Positions 1-8,735 of a stretch of 49,787 bases of DNA are shown here, piece by piece (within the stretch, counting starts at the first letter, position 1; each line of letters begins with the position of its first letter). Source of the DNA: Chitinophagaceae bacterium (GTDB lineage: Bacteria > Bacteroidota > Bacteroidia > Chitinophagales > Chitinophagaceae); contig CANJJU010000002.1 in the NCBI GenBank assembly GCA_947474815.1, positions 1 to 49,787 of the forward strand, read 5' to 3'. The notes beneath the pieces were generated by a model that worked only from the letters and a program-made list of their open reading frames with translations, was not told where the DNA came from and made no database searches. The position numbers and the translations under genes are program-made.

Positions 1-156
1 AGTTGTTAAGTTTACCCTTTTATCTGTGCATTGGGCCGACAGAATCACTGCAACCAGCAATTGAAAGGGGTTATCATACATTAACTCAGTTTCAGCGTCT
101 GGTGAATGTTGCTGAAACCAGTCGATTATATATTTATATCGTTCTTTTTTAGTCAT
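1..156 (-). CDS. nth: Endonuclease III, N-terminal part (cut by window edge)
   Basis: The first 52 codons of a DNA glycosylase/AP lyase that removes oxidised pyrimidines in base excision repair. The reading frame from the ATG at 154-156 is open to the window edge and contains the family motif NPFQLLVAVILSAQCTDKRV, matching the helix before the catalytic helix-hairpin-helix. The N-terminus MTKKERYKYIIDWF is typical of Bacteroidota Nth, so the start is well placed. The catalytic Lys/Asp and the iron-sulfur cysteines lie outside the window. The start codon sits directly after the U-tract of a hairpin (see the terminator entry), leaving no room for a ribosome binding site. Confidence 0.9.
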   Translation of the reverse strand, partial: MTKKERYKYIIDWFQQHSPDAETELMYDNPFQLLVAVILSAQCTDKRVNLTT

Positions 157-183
157 AAAAAAACCCGTTTCTTAGAAACGGGT
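157..183 (-). terminator. Intrinsic terminator abutting nth start
   Basis: On the minus strand there is a perfect 9-bp stem (ACCCGTTTC/GAAACGGGT, 163-171 and 175-183) with a 3-nt loop, followed by seven T residues that run directly into the nth ATG. It lies 23 bp after the stop of the 71-aa gene, so it most likely ends that transcript. Confidence 0.75.
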
Positions 184-206
184 AAATTACTTATTTGGAT
201 TGATTA

Positions 207-422
207 TTAAGCGTTTTGACCGTATTTTAATATATTTTCTATGCTTTCAGCACGAGGGGAGTATAGTACGCTATCTAATTCATTTATAGCACTTTGTAAA
301 TCCGAAAGATTGCTCATCAAAGCAGCATCTGATTCCAGGGCTGTTTTAATTTGAGCTGACTTTTTGGAAGATGTCTCATTGTATAAAAACGATATCAACT
401 CTTCAGTAGCAGTAGTAGGCAT
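207..422 (-). CDS. Small conserved-type protein, 71 aa, function unknown
   Basis: A 71-residue acidic, probably all-helical protein. The start ATG is at 420-422. No signal peptide or membrane segment is visible. The N-terminal pattern (EELISFLYNETS followed by a run of alternating charged and small residues) recalls the short helical N-terminal part of anti-sigma factors, but the Cys/His residues of zinc-binding ones are missing, so this is only a resemblance. It lies between divIC and nth on the same strand and is followed by a strong terminator, consistent with being the last gene of a transcript. Confidence 0.7.
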   Translation of the reverse strand: MPTTATEELISFLYNETSSKKSAQIKTALESDAALMSNLSDLQSAINELDSVLYSPRAESIENILKYGQNA

Positions 423-514
423 GTAAAAAAATATAAATTAATGAAAAACCATCCCAATCCAAGGCTCAAACGATGAAAATGGATATTTATTGTGCGAGTA
501 AGTACTTTTTTTTC

Positions 515-811
515 TTAGGGAGTTTTCACTACAAAAATATCTTCGTTGTCTTTCTTCATCATATACTTTTCTCTGGCATATTTCTCAATTGTTTGAGCGC
601 TACTTTTCAGTAAAGTCAACTCTTTTCGCGTTTCTGTAATCTCTTTAGTAAGTACTTGCTCGCTCTTTTGTAATTCTTGTAATTTTTCATTTCTGTCATA
701 AATCAACCCCCAGTCTTTTGGATCAAAAAACGACATCCAAATAATAAATACAGAAAGGGCAATGAAATACTTGTTTTTCAGTACTGAATAAACAGTGGGT
801 AATATATTCAT
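515..811 (-). CDS. Septum formation initiator, DivIC/FtsB family
   Basis: A 98-residue bitopic division protein. One membrane segment at about residues 14-29 follows a short cytoplasmic N-terminus, then a coiled coil at about 38-70, then the family's closing region AREKYMMKKDNEDIFVV (79-95). FtsB/DivIC proteins join FtsL and FtsQ/DivIB in the periplasm to activate septal peptidoglycan synthesis. Size and layout fit the family exactly. It lies just downstream of enolase on the same strand, an arrangement also common for ftsB and eno in other bacteria. Confidence 0.88.
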   Translation of the reverse strand: MNILPTVYSVLKNKYFIALSVFIIWMSFFDPKDWGLIYDRNEKLQELQKSEQVLTKEITETRKELTLLKSSAQTIEKYAREKYMMKKDNEDIFVVKTP

Positions 812-873
812 GAATGATAAGATTAATACAATTTACTAGTGTTTTAGGTAAAAATCAAAAGAGAAATGGGTGC

Positions 874-2163
874 TTATTTTCCGAATTTTATTTTACCAGT
901 TGGATAAATAGCCCGATCACCTAAAATCTCCTCAATTCTAATTAATTGATTGTATTTAGCCATGCGATCACTTCTAGAAGCTGACCCGGTTTTAATTTGT
1001 CCGCAATTAAGTGCAACCGCTAAGTCTGCAATGGTACTATCTTCTGTTTCTCCACTACGATGACTCATAATAGTATTGTATCCATTGTGTTGGGCCATCG
1101 TAACAGCATCAATTGTTTCTGTTAGGGTGCCTATTTGATTTACTTTAACGAGTAGGGCATTGGCGATATTTTGTTTTACTCCTTTTTCAAGTCTTTTTAC
1201 ATTTGTAACAAACAAATCGTCGCCAACTAATTGACATTTACTTCCAATGGTTTCTGTTAGCATTTTCCATCCTTTCCAATCGTCTTCAGCCATTCCGTCT
1301 TCAACAGAAATGATGGGATATTTTTTTACCCAACTTTCCCAAAAGCTAACCAATTGCTCACTGCTTAGTTTTTTGCCATTGCTTTTATGAAAAATATATT
1401 TTTTCTCTTTAGCATTCCAAAGTTCACTGTTGGCGGCATCTATTGCGATTGCAATTTGACTTCCAGTTTTGTAGCCCGCAGCTTGAATCGCGGCTAACAC
1501 CGTTTCTATTGCTTCTTCATTGCTTTGAATATTGGGTGCAAATCCTCCTTCGTCTCCTACATTGGTGCTATATCCTTTTTTCTTGAGTACCGTTTTTAAT
1601 GCATGAAAAATTTCCACTCCCCATTGCAATCCTTCACTGAAACTTTTTGCTCCAATTGGCATCACCATAAATTCTTGAAAGTCAATTTTATTATCTGCAT
1701 GCGCGCCACCATTAAGAATATTCATCATTGGAATGGGCAACGTGCTTGCATTGGTGCCACCTATGTAACGATACAAGGGCAAATTAGCTTCCAATGCAGC
1801 GGCTTTGGCAACAGCCAAACTGACTGCTAACATCGCATTTGCTCCCAGTTTGCTTTTGTTTTCTGTTCCATCAAGTTGTATCATCATTGCATCGATGCCC
1901 GTTTGATCAGCAACATCCCATCCTAATAAATGATCAGCCAAAGTAGTATTTACATTTTTCACGGCCTTTAATACACTTTTACCCCCGTAATATTTTTTAT
2001 TGTTATCTCTCAATTCTACTGCTTCGTGTATACCAGTACTTGCACCACTCGGAACGGCTGCTCTACCAAGATGCTCGTTTTCAGTTAATATATCTACCTC
2101 AATGGTGGGATTGCCTCTACTGTCTAGTATTTGACGGGCATGGATGGAAGCGATGTAGCTCAT
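874..2163 (-). CDS. eno: Enolase (phosphopyruvate hydratase)
   Basis: Catalyses 2-phosphoglycerate to phosphoenolpyruvate in glycolysis and is cytosolic. At 429 residues it is full length. Visible hallmarks are the N-terminal [12 protein letters not shown], the loop GDEGGFAPN (203-211), metal ligands Asp242, Glu288 and Asp315, the catalytic Lys340 in [10 protein letters not shown], the SHRSGETED signature, and Lys391. No key residue is missing. It has its own candidate promoter in the 57-bp gap after gldA and may be co-transcribed with divIC. Confidence 0.98.
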   Translation of the reverse strand: MSYIASIHARQILDSRGNPTIEVDILTENEHLGRAAVPSGASTGIHEAVELRDNNKKYYGGKSVLKAVKNVNTTLADHLLGWDVADQTGIDAMMIQLDGTENKSKLGANAMLAVSLAVAKAAALEANLPLYRYIGGTNASTLPIPMMNILNGGAHADNKIDFQEFMVMPIGAKSFSEGLQWGVEIFHALKTVLKKKGYSTNVGDEGGFAPNIQSNEEAIETVLAAIQAAGYKTGSQIAIAIDAANSELWNAKEKKYIFHKSNGKKLSSEQLVSFWESWVKKYPIISVEDGMAEDDWKGWKMLTETIGSKCQLVGDDLFVTNVKRLEKGVKQNIANALLVKVNQIGTLTETIDAVTMAQHNGYNTIMSHRSGETEDSTIADLAVALNCGQIKTGSASRSDRMAKYNQLIRIEEILGDRAIYPTGKIKFGK

Positions 2164-2188
2164 GTTTTTTGTTTTATATTATTTATTA

Positions 2189-2220
2189 CAAAGTAACAAT
2201 CATTATTGCTTTGTTCAAAA
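2189..2220 (-). promoter_or_regulatory. Candidate eno promoter (-33/-7, Bacteroidota type)
   Basis: On the minus strand, TTTTG (2216-2220) is followed after 19 nt by TTACTTTG (2189-2196), one mismatch from TAnnTTTG. The predicted start of transcription lies about 20 nt before the eno ATG. The -33 element directly adjoins the gldA stop codon. Confidence 0.55.
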
Positions 2221-3126
2221 TCAAGTAGTTAATGTTTTAAAAACATCTTCAAGGTTTTGTTTTTCACTACTGAGCGAAACAATATTAAGGTTTGCCTGAA
2301 GGCTTAATTCAAATAATTGTTTTTTTACCAACTCTGGTTGGGCGGTTTCAATTAAAAAAGAATGGGTTGTAAGTGAAGTGATATTTCTGCAGTCTTTTAT
2401 TGAATCTAATCGAGAAGGATGGATAGGCTCTTTAAATTGAATAGACACAAAATGACTATTACTAGTTCCTTTTTTTAAATTACCGAGAGAGTCGTCGGCA
2501 ATAATATTCCCCTTATTAATAATAATTACTCTGTCGCAAATAGATTCTACTTCTTGCATAATATGAGATGAAAATAAAATTGTTTTATTCTCCCCCAGTT
2601 TTTTTATTACTTCTCGTATTTCAATAATCTGATTTGGATCTAAGCCAGACGTAGGCTCGTCTAAAATCAGCACCTCTGGATCGTGAATCAATGCAGCAGC
2701 TAAGCCTACCCGTTGTTTATATCCTTTGCTTAACTGGCTTATTTTTTTATGAGATTCAGGAGTGAGTCCAACTAAACTAATTAACTCACTTATTTTAGAT
2801 TCCTTATTTTTTATTTCATGGATATCTGCAATAAAGCCAAGATATTCTTTTACATACATTTCGGTATATAAAGGATTCGCTTCAGGAAGGTAGCCAATCT
2901 TTTTTTTGGTGTAAATAGTTGCTTCATTCACTGGCAATTCACAAACATCAATGGATCCGCTATCAGGGTTGATACTCCCTGTGATCATTTTCATTGTAGT
3001 AGATTTTCCTGCTCCATTGGGGCCTAGAAAACCAACTATTTCTCCTTTGTTTATATGAAAGGAAATATTATTTACAGCATGCTGTGTACCATACTTTTTT
3101 GTGAGATGCTTTACAGATATTGACAC
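2221..3126 (-). CDS. gldA: ABC transporter ATP-binding protein, GldA-like
   Basis: The ATPase subunit of a GldAFG-type ABC transporter, associated with gliding motility in Bacteroidota. Its 301 residues show Walker A GPNGAGKST (35-43), the signature LSKGYKQR, Walker B VLILDEPTSGLDP, the switch His in SSHIMQEVE, and the C-terminal extension usual in GldA. The start codon is GTG; no upstream ATG is in frame. The permease partners GldF and GldG are not in the window, so the transport role is inferred from family only. It lies between ricT and eno, all minus strand. Confidence 0.8.
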   Translation of the reverse strand: MSISVKHLTKKYGTQHAVNNISFHINKGEIVGFLGPNGAGKSTTMKMITGSINPDSGSIDVCELPVNEATIYTKKKIGYLPEANPLYTEMYVKEYLGFIADIHEIKNKESKISELISLVGLTPESHKKISQLSKGYKQRVGLAAALIHDPEVLILDEPTSGLDPNQIIEIREVIKKLGENKTILFSSHIMQEVESICDRVIIINKGNIIADDSLGNLKKGTSNSHFVSIQFKEPIHPSRLDSIKDCRNITSLTTHSFLIETAQPELVKKQLFELSLQANLNIVSLSSEKQNLEDVFKTLTT

Positions 3127-3177
3127 AGAAACTTTTTTTAATTAATTGTCTTATTTTAAAAACAACCCCATAGCCTA

Positions 3178-4491
3178 TTAACTATTCGGAGGCTTTTGAG
3201 CAGGTCTATCTTGCCCCCCTTGTCTTGGGGGTCTATTGCCTTGCTGAGGTCGCCCACTATTTTGTGGTCCTCTTTGTTGACGAGGTGCTCCTCTATTTTC
3301 TGAAGGATTGTTTCTGTTTTGAGCAGACGAATTGCTTCTGCCTTGTATACCACGATTGTTTCCTTGCTGTTGCCCTCTTTCTTTGTCTCTTCTTTTACGA
3401 GAATTTTTTTCTAAGCTCTTCAAGCTTATTTGACCAACAATATCTGCATATTCTGGTTCTACTTCTTTAGGCTTACCTGTTATTACTTCTGCTGTTTCTA
3501 ACTCCTCTGGTCTGATACCTTCTTTGTTTTGTGCTTTTATTCTTTTTACAGTTTCAATCGTTAAGGGGTATTGTTTATTGCTATCTGTAAGAGTATACCA
3601 CATTAAGTTTCTAAAAATATCTTTCTTTACTAGAAATGCTCTTCCTTTTGCTACTTCTAACATGTCTGCATCGGTAGGAAATAATTGCAAGGCATCAAGA
3701 TAAGTATCAAGTTCAAAATTTAAACAACACTTTAATCTTCCGCACTGTCCGCTGAGTTTTGTTTGGTTGATGCTTAAATTTTGATATCGTGCAGCATTTG
3801 TATTAACACTTTTAAAATCAGTCAGCCAAGTACTGCAACACAATTCGCGTCCGCAACTTCCTATTCCACCTACTTTACCTGCTTCTTGTCTAGCACCAAT
3901 TTGACGCATTTCTACTTTCACCTTAAACTCAGTTGCATAAAGCTTAATCAGTTCCCTGAAATCTACTCGATCATCGGCAATATAAAAGAAAGTGGCTTTG
4001 CGCCCGTCAGCCTGTATCTCTACTTCGGCCATTTTTAATTCAAGTTTCAATTGACGAGACATTGCTCTGCTACGAATTAAAACTTGTGCTTCACGAGCTT
4101 TATTTTCCTGCAGCTTGCTTAAATCTTGCTCTGTGGCTCTACGAAGTACCTTTTTAATATCAATACTTTTCTCGTCAATATTATTTTTCTTTAATTGGAG
4201 TCTAACTAGCTCACCTGTAAGACTTACCATCCCTACATCAAATCCACTGGTTCCTTCTACTGCAACCATTTCTCCTTTTTCGAAATAATGTAAGGTGATA
4301 TTTTTATAGTAATCCTTTCTACTTCCGTTATTGAAGGAGATTTCAACTATTCTACAATTGCTTTCGGGATCACTAAAAGGTAAATTAGCTAGCCAATCAT
4401 GAACATTCATTCGATTGCAACTACCGCTGGCACAGCTACCATGACTTTGGCACCCACCTGGTGTACTTGTTCCACAACTTCCACAACTCAT
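3178..4491 (-). CDS. ricT: PSP1/RicT-family protein with Cys-rich N-terminus
   Basis: A 437-residue member of the PSP1/RicT (YaaT) family; in Bacillus RicT forms an Fe-S complex with RicA and RicF that affects RNA processing. The core at about residues 45-330 contains the family cysteines in CGRELCCSTWL and GQCGRLKCCLNFELD. Two additions stand out: an N-terminal stretch with seven Cys in the first 25 residues, and a C-terminal tail from about residue 365 that is low complexity and rich in Arg, Gln, Asn, Gly and Pro, probably disordered and RNA-binding-like. It follows holB, the same neighbourhood as in Firmicutes. Its role in this phylum is not established. Confidence 0.85.
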   Translation of the reverse strand: MSCGSCGTSTPGGCQSHGSCASGSCNRMNVHDWLANLPFSDPESNCRIVEISFNNGSRKDYYKNITLHYFEKGEMVAVEGTSGFDVGMVSLTGELVRLQLKKNNIDEKSIDIKKVLRRATEQDLSKLQENKAREAQVLIRSRAMSRQLKLELKMAEVEIQADGRKATFFYIADDRVDFRELIKLYATEFKVKVEMRQIGARQEAGKVGGIGSCGRELCCSTWLTDFKSVNTNAARYQNLSINQTKLSGQCGRLKCCLNFELDTYLDALQLFPTDADMLEVAKGRAFLVKKDIFRNLMWYTLTDSNKQYPLTIETVKRIKAQNKEGIRPEELETAEVITGKPKEVEPEYADIVGQISLKSLEKNSRKRRDKERGQQQGNNRGIQGRSNSSAQNRNNPSENRGAPRQQRGPQNSGRPQQGNRPPRQGGQDRPAQKPPNS

Positions 4492-4625
4492 ATCTATATT
4501 ATTTTAAGATATTTAAAAATTGAATAACCCAGTGTTTGTTTAGCACTTAGATTTCTCACGTTTTAGATCATCATGTATTGAGTCTAAAAATTTCCTGTCT
4601 GTCAATAGGCGCCTAAACTGGGCAA

Positions 4626-5864
4626 TTATTGCATCAAAATTACTGATTTGTTGCTAATTATATGGTATATCTTAATAGTTAGGGCATGAAATAGGATTTT
4701 TGCATTGGCATTTCGCTCAATATAGTAGGTAGCCAAGTCTAATTCCTTAATAATAGCTTCCTGTTGGCCAACATCACACATTTTATTGAAACGATGCGCA
4801 AAATCATTCATGGAAGCTTGTTTGTCGTTTTCCTCCATAGTAGAAACGTCTCCTATTGCCTTTAATCTAATGGCATGTTCTAGTAAATAGTTGAAATATT
4901 TTAAGAATTGCTTTTGCTTTTCTCGTCCAATTTTACTGATTTCTTCCACCCATTTTACTTGTGCAGCCGGACCAGATTTTATGATACTATTGAGCCAGTC
5001 GCGCAATAAGATTTCCCAATCGTCTTCTGCATGTTTTAATTGTTGCAATGCTTCATGATAATTCCCTTCGCTTATCGCTGCAATGCTTGTTGCTTTTTCT
5101 ACAGATATGCCTTCGCTTAATTCAAGCGCAGCTTCAATATCGATGGATCTGAGCGGCCCTAATTTTATCAGTTGAGTTCTAGAAAGAATCGTAGGAATAA
5201 TAAGGTCTTCGTTTTCTGCCACCAATATAAATACAGTATTGGGAGGAGGTTCTTCTATTAGCTTTAATAATTTATTGCCTTCGTTTCCTAGTAATTCGGG
5301 CATCCAAATAATTAAAAATTTATATTCAGATTCAAAGCTTTTCAAGCTCATTTTACGAATAATGTCATTGCACTCATTGGCAGTGATGTTTCCCTGTTTG
5401 TTCTCTGCCTTTATAAATTGTAGCCAATCAAAGGAATTTCCATAGGGCTGTTCTTTCAGAAATTCACGCCATTCTACTATATAATCAGTGCTAATTGGCT
5501 TTTCTCCTGGCTTTTTTGTTACCACAGGATAGGAAAAATGAATATCAGGATGTATCAGTTTAGAAGACTTTACACAGGCAGGGCAGATGCCGCATGAATC
5601 TGTCATGTCCGCAATTTCAACTGAAGCAGTATTGTTTACAGGTTCTTCGCCAAATAACGAAGGACTCTCATTTTCAATATTGTTGCTAGACTTTCCATTT
5701 ACTTTTTCACAAACTATATATTGAATAAACGCTCTAGCCATCGACAATCCCCCTGTTCCTTCTTTTCCTAAAAAAAGTAAGGCATGACTCAGCCTATTTT
5801 GCTGAACCATTTGTATGAGCTGAGACTTTGTCTCTTTTTGTCCTATGACTTGTTTGAATTGCAC
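4626..5864 (-). CDS. holB: DNA polymerase III delta' subunit
   Basis: A clamp-loader subunit with the AAA+ fold that helps load the sliding clamp. The opening FKQVIGQKETKSQLIQMVQ and LSHALLFLGKEGTGG are typical. The P-loop is degenerate (no GKT), as expected for delta', which does not hydrolyse ATP. CGICPACVKSSKLIHPDIHF matches the zinc-binding segment, and LLKLIEEPPPNTVFIL is the family SRC-proximal motif. The 412-residue length fits. The start is GTG at 5862-5864; a -7-like element ends 4 nt upstream, suggesting transcription begins at or next to the start codon. The ricT gene lies 134 bp downstream. Confidence 0.88.
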   Translation of the reverse strand: MQFKQVIGQKETKSQLIQMVQQNRLSHALLFLGKEGTGGLSMARAFIQYIVCEKVNGKSSNNIENESPSLFGEEPVNNTASVEIADMTDSCGICPACVKSSKLIHPDIHFSYPVVTKKPGEKPISTDYIVEWREFLKEQPYGNSFDWLQFIKAENKQGNITANECNDIIRKMSLKSFESEYKFLIIWMPELLGNEGNKLLKLIEEPPPNTVFILVAENEDLIIPTILSRTQLIKLGPLRSIDIEAALELSEGISVEKATSIAAISEGNYHEALQQLKHAEDDWEILLRDWLNSIIKSGPAAQVKWVEEISKIGREKQKQFLKYFNYLLEHAIRLKAIGDVSTMEENDKQASMNDFAHRFNKMCDVGQQEAIIKELDLATYYIERNANAKILFHALTIKIYHIISNKSVILMQ

Positions 5865-5868
5865 AATG

Positions 5869-5876
5869 CAAAGTAA
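5869..5876 (-). promoter_or_regulatory. Candidate -7 element for holB
   Basis: TTACTTTG on the minus strand, one mismatch from TAnnTTTG, ends 4 nt before the GTG start of holB. No clear -33 TTG is seen. If used, the mRNA would be leaderless. Confidence 0.35.
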
Positions 5877-5924
5877 TGTGAAATCAGACTGAAAATCTGC
5901 AGATTTTTTTAAGCGGTGGCAATA

Positions 5925-6506
5925 TTATAATTTGGTTATAATCTCATCATCCATAGGGGCGGTGCTGCTTTCAAATTTTGCTATCATTCTGCCTGCTTCG
6001 TCTAATAGAAATTTATTGAAATTCCAGGTAATGACTGCATCCAGGACGCCATTTTTACTTTTTTGTGTAAGCCATTGGTAAATCGGTGCCATGCCGGTTC
6101 CTTTAACTGAAATTTTTTCAGCCAAGGGGAAAGTTACGCCATAGTTTTTTTCACAAAAAGATTTGATCTCTTTATTTGAGCCCGGCTCTTGTTGTCCAAA
6201 ATTATTTGCGGGAAATCCAACTATTACCAACTTGTCTTTATAAGCAGTATATAATTTTTCTAAATCTTTGTATTGAGGAGTATACCCACATTCAGAGGCT
6301 GTATTCACTATTAAAATCTTCTTTCCTTTGAAAGCAGCGAAATCAATGATGCCCCCATCGATAGATGTTATTTTAAAAGAATGAATGCTTGTTGAGGTGT
6401 CTGCATTGACTGTATTCATTTCAGCTGATTTTATAGGAGTAATATTGTTTTGATCTTGCGTCACACAAGAGAGTAATAAGGCTGATATGGAAAGTGCTTT
6501 TATCAT
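5925..6506 (-). CDS. Glutathione peroxidase-family lipoprotein
   Basis: A 193-residue thiol peroxidase of the glutathione peroxidase family, reducing hydroperoxides probably with thioredoxin as donor. A very short signal peptide ends in the lipobox LLSC (Cys14), predicting membrane anchoring. The catalytic set is present: Cys73 (in TASECGYTPQY, Cys rather than selenocysteine), Gln106 (FGQQEPG), Trp161 and Asn162 (WNFNKFL). Cys118 in the resolving-cysteine position fits a thioredoxin-dependent enzyme. It lies between a lipoprotein gene and holB on the same strand. Confidence 0.9.
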   Translation of the reverse strand: MIKALSISALLLSCVTQDQNNITPIKSAEMNTVNADTSTSIHSFKITSIDGGIIDFAAFKGKKILIVNTASECGYTPQYKDLEKLYTAYKDKLVIVGFPANNFGQQEPGSNKEIKSFCEKNYGVTFPLAEKISVKGTGMAPIYQWLTQKSKNGVLDAVITWNFNKFLLDEAGRMIAKFESSTAPMDDEIITKL

Positions 6507-6558
6507 ATATAATCATTAAACAATGGAATTTGAAAAAGGTTTATAATTTTAAAATGGG

Positions 6559-7971
6559 TTATGGATTTTCGTAGCATCCTATATCAGTTGACAAGCCAAC
6601 TTGACGCGTATTATTATTGAGATCGAATAAGAAGCTTGTATTTACTCCTTGGTCTATTACTGGTGAAGAAAGATTGTTAGTAGTTCTAAAATCGAAATAA
6701 TTATTTTCAATGTCCACGCTATTAAAAAGTGGATCTTGGTTGCTGATAACAGCAGTCAGTATTGTATTGGGAGGGTCTGCCAAATTTTTAAATAAACAAT
6801 GTTGAAGCTGGACATTAAATACATTCGATCCTTCTTTTATCACTGATAATTCATTGTCTACTGTGCCCCCGTCACCCCAAAAAATACAATTCGTAAATAG
6901 TGCATTGATGTTTGTCGTTGTGATTGCTCCATTTTGCATTGAATAATTTGATATCTGCAAAACAGGTTCTGTGTGGAGTAAGTAAATAGTTGAATAGGCA
7001 ACGATGGTGCAATTTGTAAAAGCGTAATCTCCTCCTAATGCTATTTTAATGTTATTGCCGCAATTGCTGATTAATGTATTGTCGGCATCGATTGAGCTAT
7101 TTAAGCTTTCTATTCCTGTTTCAAATGCATTGTCAATAATAGATTGCTTAATGAGTAATTTTGGGTTGCTATTAATACTTGGATTTTCAACACTGATAGC
7201 ACGGGTTGCATTTTTAATAATGGCAAAAATCAGTTGATTATTTTTACTTTCATTTCTAAAATAAATTCCGGGCCAAGCTCCAGAAAGATTACAATAAGGC
7301 TCATCTAGTCTGTCGCCATTAAATTGCACTTCATTATTTTTAGCACCTATCGCTTGAAGTGTTCCATCAACCAATATGGCTGCATTAGCGTGCAAGTATA
7401 TTTTACATCCGGCATCAATGAATAAGGTGGCGGTCGTATCAATTTGAAGGTTACCTAAAATAACATAGGGCAAATCATTTGTCCAGCTAACATTGTCTGT
7501 TATAACTTGGTCCCGAATAAAATGAGCATTTTTACCAAATGATTCTAGCTGTACAAGTCTGTTGTTGCCATTAAAACTAATTTCTATGCTGTCACTTATA
7601 ATAAAAGGATTTGTATTCAAATTTGGATCAATGGTAACGGCTACAAAAACGTATATACTATCATTTGGATCAATGGTTATATCCGTTAGCTCATTAGTTG
7701 CCACTCCATTAATATTAATATGGTAAGCAGAGGGGGCGCTTCCCATAAGTTTAATATGTGAGAGTAATATTTTCTGGTTGTTTTCATTTATAATTTTAAA
7801 GGATTTGGTCACAGATCCTATACTCGTGAAGACAGTATCAAATTTAATTGTATCGGCTGTTATATTAAGATTTGCAGATGGGCTTGTTATAAAAGATTCT
7901 TTTTTACATGAGGTAATCATTGAAAAAACAGCAATTGTCCATAAGCTTCGTATAATCAATGTTCTCATCAT
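6559..7971 (-). CDS. Surface/periplasmic lipoprotein with Ig-like and beta-helix-like regions
   Basis: A 470-residue protein with a signal peptide and lipobox MITSC (Cys22), followed by KKES. Residues about 30-145 look like an ASH/Hydin-type Ig-fold (repeated FKIINENNQK, ITIDPNDSIYVFVAV, IEISFNGNN patterns). Residues about 165-440 have short repeated beta strands rich in Asn (AIIKNATRAISV, TLISNCGNNIKIA, ALFTNCIFWGDG), as in right-handed parallel beta-helices. No catalytic residues can be named. Function is unknown; carbohydrate or adhesin-like roles are only possible. A perfect TAnnTTTG element sits 4 nt before the ATG. Confidence 0.75.
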   Translation of the reverse strand: MMRTLIIRSLWTIAVFSMITSCKKESFITSPSANLNITADTIKFDTVFTSIGSVTKSFKIINENNQKILLSHIKLMGSAPSAYHININGVATNELTDITIDPNDSIYVFVAVTIDPNLNTNPFIISDSIEISFNGNNRLVQLESFGKNAHFIRDQVITDNVSWTNDLPYVILGNLQIDTTATLFIDAGCKIYLHANAAILVDGTLQAIGAKNNEVQFNGDRLDEPYCNLSGAWPGIYFRNESKNNQLIFAIIKNATRAISVENPSINSNPKLLIKQSIIDNAFETGIESLNSSIDADNTLISNCGNNIKIALGGDYAFTNCTIVAYSTIYLLHTEPVLQISNYSMQNGAITTTNINALFTNCIFWGDGGTVDNELSVIKEGSNVFNVQLQHCLFKNLADPPNTILTAVISNQDPLFNSVDIENNYFDFRTTNNLSSPVIDQGVNTSFLFDLNNNTRQVGLSTDIGCYENP

Positions 7972-7975
7972 CTTT

Positions 7976-7983
7976 CAAATGTA
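7976..7983 (-). promoter_or_regulatory. -7 element for the 470-aa lipoprotein gene
   Basis: TACATTTG on the minus strand matches TAnnTTTG exactly and ends 4 nt before the ATG at 7969-7971. It predicts a leaderless transcript. No convincing -33 element is visible. Confidence 0.5.
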
Positions 7984-8014
7984 CTTTTTTGTTCTTGATT
8001 TTTGGCTGTTTGGT

Positions 8015-8716
8015 TTATGTATTGGCAATAGCCAAGGAGACTATACTTAATTGTGTATTGGGTGTTTCTAGTATTAATGTCCCACAAGCTTCGAGAGTGG
8101 CTCCCGTGGTTATCACATCATCTACTAGCATGATGTTTTTTCCGATAATTTTTGATTGATTTTTAATGGCGAAACTTCCTTCTACGTTTTTCCAACGCTC
8201 TGCACGATGTTTTTTTGTTTGCGTTTCAGTTGAATAATGTCTAATGACTATATCATCATAGCAAGGGATGTTCATTGCGTTGGCAATTCCATCAGCTATC
8301 ACTGCAGCTTGATTGTATCCTCTTTTGAATTCTTTTTCTGCAAACATGGGGAGAGGAATAATGGCATCAATATTTTTAAATCGAGTACTCTGTAAAAGGG
8401 TTTCTCCCATTTTTTCTCCTAAATACGTACCAATTTTTTTATTTCCCTTGTATTTTAATTCATGAATAAGTTGTTGAATTAGTTGTCCTTTTGAAAAATA
8501 ATATTGGCTGTGTGCAGCTGAAATAGTAATGCGTCCATTAAATATACTTTCAATTGGATTGTTCTCATAATCTGCAAAGTGAGTATGGGGTAATTCATCG
8601 TTGCAATGTATACACAATAATGCATGGTCCTTTAGTAAATCACTTCCACATCCAGTGCATATATGAGGGTAAAAAAGATGTACGGCATCTTTTAGAAAAG
8701 AGGGTAGTTTAAACAT
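8015..8716 (-). CDS. comF: ComF-family phosphoribosyltransferase-like protein
   Basis: A ComF family protein, related to type I phosphoribosyltransferases and linked to DNA uptake in naturally competent bacteria. The N-terminal zinc ribbon CTGCG...CIHC is followed by the PRTase core, with the PRPP loop IMLVDDVITTGAT near the C-terminus and RGYNQAAVIADGIA in the middle. I chose the ATG at 8714-8716 (MFKLPSF), giving 233 residues; a TTG two codons earlier is also possible. It lies 19 bp after radA, so they are probably co-transcribed. Competence in this organism is not shown. Confidence 0.9.
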   Translation of the reverse strand: MFKLPSFLKDAVHLFYPHICTGCGSDLLKDHALLCIHCNDELPHTHFADYENNPIESIFNGRITISAAHSQYYFSKGQLIQQLIHELKYKGNKKIGTYLGEKMGETLLQSTRFKNIDAIIPLPMFAEKEFKRGYNQAAVIADGIANAMNIPCYDDIVIRHYSTETQTKKHRAERWKNVEGSFAIKNQSKIIGKNIMLVDDVITTGATLEACGTLILETPNTQLSIVSLAIANT

Positions 8717-8735
8717 TGGCAAGATTTTCTTCCCA

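Noticed and set aside
3156-3353. Minus-strand ORF overlapping the ricT 3' end
   Set aside because: It lies in another frame of the low-complexity ricT tail and has no domain or promoter support.
4606-4615. Perfect palindrome TAGGCGCCTA between ricT and holB
   Set aside because: Isolated 10-bp palindrome without a T-tract or known operator match; not enough to call a site.
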